64,000 bases of DNA from Mactromeris polynyma. Lineage: Eukaryota; Mollusca; Bivalvia; Venerida; Mactridae. The position numbers and the translations under genes were made by a program. Under the pieces are notes generated by a model, which ran no database searches, had not been told where the DNA came from, and saw only the letters and a list, made by a program, of their open reading frames with translations. Below are positions 58,801 to 64,000 of the stretch, one piece after another. The stretch covers positions 10,292,001 to 10,356,000 of the forward strand of contig JASFXZ010000016.1 in the NCBI GenBank assembly GCA_032209605.1, written 5' to 3'. How positions within the stretch are numbered: position 1 is the first letter of the stretch; every line of letters begins with the position of its first letter.

Positions 58801-61800
58801 ATTCAAGGTGAATTATGTTGTCCATATTACAAATGTTTGTTCGAAGTATATTGCACAATGGTCCGATTTTGATGGCCATTTTTCTCAGTTTGTTTAATCT
58901 ATCAGGGATACCACTAGATGCTGAATCTTGGGGGTCATTTTGACTAGATTTTACCATTTTATAGCCAAAATACCTGAGGGTCAAATTGTGACTTTTTGGA
59001 AATTCCAGGGGTCAACTCGAGGGTCAAATTGAACCCCTGTCTATCCAGATCTAGTTGTATGGGAAAGTTTCCTTTTTATACGCCCGTTTGAAAAACGGGA
59101 CGTATTATTGGAACACCCGTGGCGGGCGGCGTCCACATGGTTTCCGCTCTCTAAGTCAAAGAGTTTTTATCTGATTTTTACCAACCTTGGTGAAAATGTT
59201 TGTGGGCATACTATCTCGGCCAAGTTCAATAACCAGCCACATCGCCTCGTTTCATAAAAACAATAACAAATAAGCACTCATGTAAGATCCTCTATTTATA
59301 TCTTACATAGGTGGTCCAATAAGAAGCGTGTACCTGATATAGGAGATGAAAGCTCCAGTTTTGAGGAAGTGAATCGTTTCTATGGATTCTGGTATGTATA
59401 TATATATCATCATTTAAAATATTACTGTCTAACCTCAAATTTTTGTTAAATGCACTTATACTGGTGATCAGTAAAACAGTTAGTACTACAACAATGCACT
59501 TATACTGGTGATCAGTAAAACAATTAGTACTACAACTTTTTGTGCTAATATTGTTTTACTTACTTCTATCCTGTACTTCAATAAATATTTTAATACTGCA
59601 ACATCTACAAAGTGGATTAAGTCACATTGACTTCTGTGCCAGGTCATAGGGGTGAGAGTTTGAGCCCCTTTGGCATCCCTAATCGCTTCTTTTAATTTAC
59701 TACATTGTAGTTGGTATAGTTTAAAGTATTTTGTGGAATAAGTATACAAGTATGAAGATTGAGATACGAATCAATACCTCTTATATGATGATTTTTCGCT
59801 TATTATGAAATCGTCTTGCAAGAACAGTTGGTCCACTGCATTCTTGGACACAAAATAAATGTTGTAACTAGTGATAGCCTATGTGGTGCACTAACGTTAT
59901 CTGTATACAACTTGTAATGTTTGTTCTGTGTTATAGGTATGAATTTGATTCTTGGAGAGAATTTTCATATTTGGATGAAGAAGAAAAAGAAAAGGGTGAA
60001 AAGTAAGTACTAAAGCTTGTTACAATGGCATCTTTGCACATAGGAGCTAAAGAAACAATTTAATAGAATTTTGTTTGTCACACAACTTTTCCTTGGAATT
60101 GTTCTGACCTGTCTAGAATTCCAGGTGTTAGCTTGTCTGGACAGGTCCAAATGTTTAATGAAAGTTCTAGGGGGACTGGCTGAAATAGTCAGGAGAGGGA
60201 GCCTTGAGGGGTAATGATACAGTCAGGAGAGGGAGCCTTGAGGGGTAATGATACAGTGAGGAGAGGGAGCCTTGAGGGGTAATGATACAGGGAGATGGGT
60301 CGAGGAACAGGAGAGGGAGCCTTGAGGGGTAATGATACAGTCAGGAGAGGGAGCCTTGAGGGGTAATGATACAGTCAGGAGAGGGATCCTTGAGGGGTAA
60401 TGATACAGGGAGATGGGTCGAGGAACAGGAGAGGGAGCCTTGAGGGGTAATGATACAGTCAGGAGAGGGAGCCTTGAGGGGTAATGATACAGTCAGGAGA
60501 GGGAGCCTTGAGGGGTAATGATACAGTCAGGAGAGGGAGCCTTGAGGGGTAATACAGGGAGATGGGTCAAGGAACAGGAGAGGGAGCCTTGAGGGGTAAT
60601 ACAGGGAGATGGGTCAAGGAACAGAGAGGGAGCCTTGAGGGGTAATACAGGGAGATGGGTCGAGGAACAGGAGAGGGAGCCTTGAGGGGTAATACAGGGA
60701 GATGGGTCAAGGAACAGGAGAGGGAGCCTTGAGGGGTAATACAGGGAGATGGGTCGAGGAACAGGAGAGGGAGCCTTGAGGGGTAATACAGGGAGATGGG
60801 TTGAGGAACAGGAGAGGGAGCCTTGAGGGGTAATGATACAGGGAGATGGGTCGAGGAACAGGAGAGGGAACCTTGAGGGGTAATGATACAGGCAGGAGAG
60901 GGAGCCTTGAGGGGTAATGATACAGGGAGATGGGTTGAGGAACAGGAGAGGGAGCCTTGAGGGGTAATGATACAGTCAGGAGAGGGAGCATTGAGGGGTA
61001 ATGATACAGTCAGGAGAGGGAGCCTAGAGGGGTAATGATACAGTCAGAAGAGGGAGCCTTGAGGGGTAATGATACAGTCAGGAGAGGGAGCATTGAGGGG
61101 TAATGATACAGTCAGGAGAGGGAGCCTTGAGGGGTAATGATACAGTCAGGAGAGGGAGCCTTGAGGGGTAATGATACAGTCAGGAGAGGGAGCCTTGAGG
61201 GGTAATACAGGGAGATGGGTCAAGGAACAGGAGAGGGAGCCTTGAGGGGTAATACAGGGAGATGGGTCAAGGAACAGGAGAGGGAGCCTTGAGGGGTAAT
61301 ACAGGGAGATGGGTCAAGGAACAGGAGAGGGAGCCTTGAGGGGTAATACAGGGAGATGGGTCGAGGAACAGGAGAGGGAGCCTTAAGGGGTAATGATACA
61401 GGGAGATGGGTCGAGGAAGACTGGTTCAGTAGACATTGCTCGAGCGACCACCTGTAATAAGCGACTTTTCTATTAAACGACCACTTAAATTCCCGCCCGA
61501 GCATTTTTACTATATAAATTGTATCTATTAAACGACTTTTCTATTACGCGACCAGCGACCGCATTAAACCAGTCCCGACAGGTAAAAAAGATAGTTAAAT
61601 AATCCATTAAACGACCGCATGCACTTAATCCCATTGTGCATTTCACACCTTATTCACAACTGCATTCGCGCATTGTCCTTTAAACAATTTAATAAACAAT
61701 TAGGCGTGATAAATGCGACCAGGTTATTACTCGGCGACACAGTTATAAAACGTCATGTAAAAAATGTGTCATATATGTGTCCGTTTAAGCGCGAGTCTCG

Positions 61801-63752
61801 AATGTAAATGGATTACACAGCATAAACGCTCATAATTTCTACAAGAACCAAGTTCATGTAACGTCGTTGCTAAGCGACTAACGTTGCTTGATGTCGCAGA
61901 CTTTTTACATTACGATGTCCCGAGAAGAAATATGCGAGATGTAATTTGTGTACCGTCTCGCCCGCTTTTATCTTTACTTGAAAGACCGTCGTACCGACAA
62001 ACTTCTTATTTTCACTGAGAGAATAAAAATGTCAGACAAAAACACATCGCATAATTTAAGTCTGGGTTTAAATGTGTAAACACTCACTTTGTTTAGTATG
62101 TAATCCATTTTAAAGACCCCGTAAAATCATTGCCTTATGGAAAAACCGTTTATTTATACTATCAGCCTGCCTTAATACGCATGTGGAATAAAGTTTTAGA
62201 ATTATTCCAGTTAATATAGCTGTCAAAACTACGTCACTGAATTCATGACGTCACACCATGCGCAGATTCGTGTTACTGTGATGAGTACACTGTACAGTTA
62301 TTTATTTATAGACTGAACATTATTATGTACCCGTGTAAATGTGTGTGTGTCTGTGTTTCGTCTTTTACTTTTGCGTTAGTTAGAAAATTTCGCGCGTGTG
62401 ATAAGAACATTCTTGAATTTTAAGCACGAGACCACTACACTATTCCACGTACATGAAGCCTGTCATATTGGATAACTTACGTGGAATTTAAGAATTAGGC
62501 ACTTGTAAAGTGTTCTATTGCCTAGTGAGCTGATAGAGTTGTTTAAATTTACGAGCTTTGTTTCACACCATAGATACATATGAATGGAAAGAGGATGGTA
62601 TTTATACGTTTTGATTGTTCAGTACGACATTCATTTGTACTTTAACTTTCGTTAAAAATTTTGATATCTATTAAGAGACCACTTTATTAAGCGACCACTT
62701 TTTGGCCGTCCCTTGGGTGGTCTCTTAATACAATGTCTACTGTATATGGAACTTTATATTCTGTCAAATTAGTAAACCAAAGACGTCTCAGTTCCAGGGT
62801 ATCCTGATAGACTAAAGTTCTATAATTTCTGTTTACTATTATGTTTATGGTAATATTTTAGTCGTGATGAAAGAAGATGGATAGAGAAACAAAATAAAGC
62901 AGCAAGACAGAAAAGAAAGAAAGAAGAAATGACTCGAATAAGACAACTTGTTGGTAAGTTGTGCGTATAAATCAATTTCTGCGACTTATGTAGGCTTTTT
63001 GTTGTTTTGGCATTATAGGAGTAGTTAAGGCAATTTTTGCCAAAATAAAATCATGTGCTTTCCACCATTTCCATTTAAATTTCTACTCACAAAAATAGAA
63101 CCAAAATTATTATATTTATTCGGCCAAATTTCTAAACTTATCAAGACATTGGTCAGAAAAGTACTGTATATTTGTCAATATTGCTATATAAATGGTTTTA
63201 GGGGTAAAAATATGATAATATAAATTTGGCTTAAAATTCATCTTTTATTTTCTTAAAGACACAAATTTTCCCCATTTGTGGGTATTTATATCAGTCCCTA
63301 AAAGCTGTCTAGCAGTCCGGCATGGTATCATAGTGTAGCAGCGCTGTATCTGCTAAAGTAAACACCAACCCCATATGAATGAAGAATTGTTGACTTGACA
63401 TAAAACACAACTCAAACTTGCATTAGAACAGTTTTCTTGGTAAATCTAGGAACAGATTATGTATGAGTTCATATGGCTGGTTTTGAAACTAGAATCTTAA
63501 TTCCCTACTGTATTTGTTTCTATGATAGGTAATCCTGATGTCCACTGAATTTCATTCTAAATTGTGATTTAAACAAATTTATTGAATAGACTGCTTCCAC
63601 TGCTTATCACTGATTTTGTTTGTATCACAGATAATGCATATGCCTGTGATCCTAGAATACAAAAGTTCAAAGATGAGGAGAAAGAGAAGAAAATGGCACA
63701 AAAGAAAGCGAAACAAGAAGCAGCAAAACAAAGACAAGAAGAAGAAGATAAG
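49767..63752 (+). CDS. DNAJC2: DnaJ homolog subfamily C member 2 (zuotin/MPP11), 5' nine exons
   Basis: J-protein of the ribosome-associated complex; stimulates Hsp70 on nascent chains at the ribosome exit. Exons: 49767-49824, 56272-56459, 57020-57095, 58195-58293, 58663-58807, 59311-59391, 59937-60002, 62862-62953, 63631-63752; 309 residues so far, all junctions in phase. The gene continues past 64000. N-terminus [19 protein letters not shown], then [11 protein letters not shown] (ubiquitous in the family), a Ser/Asp/Glu-rich stretch, DPKEWK, the J domain (about 84-165) with HPD at 116-118, then the zuotin homology region ([51 protein letters not shown]) and the start of the charged helix ([16 protein letters not shown]). 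The C-terminal SANT/Myb repeats lie outside. Introns 1, 3 and 7 are loaded with repeats but the exons are intact. Confidence 0.95.
50030..50695. repeat. interspersed repeat R2, copy 2
   Basis: Homologous to 41985-42676, including the terminal hairpin AAGACCCTAC ... GTAGGGTCTT. It continues uninterrupted into TTATTTATAGGACT, the empty-site form of the 42685-46468 insertion. Confidence 0.8.
50838..51145. repeat. ~95-bp tandem repeat, 3.3 copies
   Basis: Unit starts TGTTTCTGTAATAGATGTGA and contains CACAACATCAAGGGTAATTA; copies are nearly identical. Confidence 0.9.
51146..51720. other. no gene seen
   Basis: AT-rich. Contains TGGGAGTGAAACGTCTAAG (51695), an extra copy of the end motif of the 5.5-kb element. 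Confidence 0.4.
51725..52220. repeat. ~145-bp diverged tandem repeat, 3.5 copies
   Basis: Each unit holds CATATTGACATCAAACTTGG, TGTATAGTAAGAACATGT, GCTTGGGATTGCTTTTGG and AAGGTCAAGGTCAC. Confidence 0.8.
52384..52680 (-). pseudogene. LINE reverse-transcriptase polyprotein, C-terminal fragment
   Basis: 98 codons with [20 protein letters not shown], then [20 protein letters not shown] and YNDLR. This is the C-x-C-x2-C...H...C tail of many animal non-LTR retrotransposon ORF2 proteins. No polymerase domain upstream in frame, so it is a truncated copy. Confidence 0.65.
53157..53540. repeat. ~37-bp minisatellite with TA runs
   Basis: Unit GAGTATGGGTGGGTGTATGT, GTGTG, then TA repeats; about 10 copies. 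Related degenerate sequence continues to 53662. A duplicated stretch (GAATGAAG...TTAGCATTGAGTATATA) lies upstream at 52913 and 53070. Confidence 0.95.
54100..55245. mobile_element. fold-back element with CCAGGAC-rich inverted arms
   Basis: A left arm of about 54120-54315 and a right arm of about 54985-55195 (inverted) share ACCAGGACTACCCAGGACTC, TTATACAGTTATTTAGACAT and GCATAAGGGAAGTAACTCTG. Inside the left half the block is also repeated directly (54300-54500). Sits within the 5.5-kb element. Confidence 0.75.
55472..56271 (+). other. rest of DNAJC2 intron 1
   Basis: Includes a weak tRNA-like stretch on the minus strand near 55815-55905. No other feature. Confidence 0.35.
56272..56459 (+). 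CDS. DNAJC2: DNAJC2 exon 2
   Basis: Acceptor [27 protein letters not shown], Ser-rich then acidic, ending LDPKEWK. Confidence 0.93.
57020..57095 (+). CDS. DNAJC2: DNAJC2 exon 3
   Basis: [20 protein letters not shown], start of the J domain; donor AGCCT/GTATGT. Confidence 0.95.
57518..57765. repeat. 41-bp tandem repeat, about 5.5 copies
   Basis: Unit CTGCTACCAAGGGCTGCAAC plus CCCAAAGTAGAGTGAGGCCCC, in DNAJC2 intron 3. Confidence 0.95.
58195..58293 (+). CDS. DNAJC2: DNAJC2 exon 4
   Basis: Carries the HPD triad in [14 protein letters not shown], and DYFTCITR. Confidence 0.95.
58663..58807 (+). CDS. DNAJC2: DNAJC2 exon 5
   Basis: [18 protein letters not shown], then [16 protein letters not shown]; donor TCAAG/GTGAAT. 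Confidence 0.95.
59311..59391 (+). CDS. DNAJC2: DNAJC2 exon 6
   Basis: [20 protein letters not shown] then NRFYGF; acceptor TTACATAG, donor TTCTG/GTATGT. Confidence 0.95.
59937..60002 (+). CDS. DNAJC2: DNAJC2 exon 7
   Basis: [20 protein letters not shown]; acceptor GTGTTATAG, donor GAAAA/GTAAGT. Confidence 0.95.
60170..61420. repeat. 1.25-kb two-component minisatellite in DNAJC2 intron 7
   Basis: Core AGGAGAGGGAGCCTTGAGGG plus GTAATGATACAGTC alternates with a longer form that adds GGGAGATGGGTCGAGGAAC. Order and variants show higher-order duplication. Strongly G-rich on the transcribed-sense strand. Confidence 0.95.
61437..62742. mobile_element. 1.3-kb pogo-like non-autonomous element
   Basis: Inverted ends CAGTAGACATTG and CAATGTCTACTG, with CGACCACTT-type motifs near both ends. 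TA follows the right end; the left flank is TT, so one side of the TA duplication has changed. No transposase frame. Confidence 0.7.
62862..62953 (+). CDS. DNAJC2: DNAJC2 exon 8
   Basis: [20 protein letters not shown] then [10 protein letters not shown]; donor TTG/GTAAGT. Confidence 0.95.
62954..63630 (+). other. DNAJC2 intron 8; no other feature seen
   Basis: Plain AT-rich intron. Confidence 0.5.
63631..63752 (+). CDS. DNAJC2: DNAJC2 exon 9
   Basis: [20 protein letters not shown], then Lys/Gln/Glu-rich helix ending EEEDK; donor AAG/GTAGAT, phase 0. Next exon lies beyond 64000. Confidence 0.94.
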
Positions 63753-64000
63753 GTAGATAACATACAGATTTATTCACAGGTTTTCCCTTGTATTTGTCCA
63801 ATTTGGGGTCCCTGATAAATTTTAGGTGTCCCAAGATTTAATTTGTGGTGGTATCATTTTTTCATCAGCCATTGTAATCATGTATTACTGAGACGCCTGC
63901 AATGTGCAAGCACTGAGGTGATATTGGGTGACAGTAAGTAACACAAAGACGTTAAAATAACGAAAAACGCCCTTTGCAGAAATGGGTTTATCGAATGCTT

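Overview
The window is animal nuclear DNA, AT-rich, with intron-containing genes and a very high load of transposons and tandem repeats. Gene content, GT-AG introns and repeat style suggest a mollusc, most likely a bivalve; the species cannot be named from the sequence.

Layout. (1) 0-2.2 kb: a terminal scrap of a pogo/Tigger-like element and a decayed Tc1-like transposase that keeps an intron. (2) 2.2-10.5 kb: a 39-40 bp minisatellite split by a complete 6,923-bp DNA transposon (3053-9975). The transposon has 29-bp terminal inverted repeats (28/29 identical), a 4-bp ATAC target duplication, clustered copies of a 15-bp subterminal motif, and one intact ~1,380-residue protein that joins a DDE-like transposase core to an OTU-type cysteine-protease domain. 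This is the most unusual object here. (3) 10.6-16.1 kb, perhaps reaching 21.2 kb, minus strand: a gene for a tandem-CARD protein with a coiled coil, presumably innate-immune or death-pathway signalling; one A-run breaks its frame. (4) 16-33 kb: SINEs, a ~0.5-0.7 kb interspersed family, a MITE and many minisatellites, with no gene I can support. (5) 33.4-47.1 kb, minus strand: a complete eight-exon monoglyceride lipase gene (MGLL, 282 aa), its introns filled with nested elements. (6) 49.8-64.0 kb, plus strand: nine exons of DNAJC2 (zuotin/MPP11, ribosome-associated J-protein co-chaperone), running off the right edge. MGLL and DNAJC2 are head to head with 2.7 kb between start codons.

The three host genes do not form an obvious pathway: lipid-signal breakdown (MGLL), co-translational folding (DNAJC2) and a CARD adaptor. 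Exon phases were checked by hand across every junction of MGLL and DNAJC2 and are consistent throughout. Nested insertions give a readable history: several elements have intact target-site duplications, and one insertion is confirmed by a paralogous empty site inside the window.
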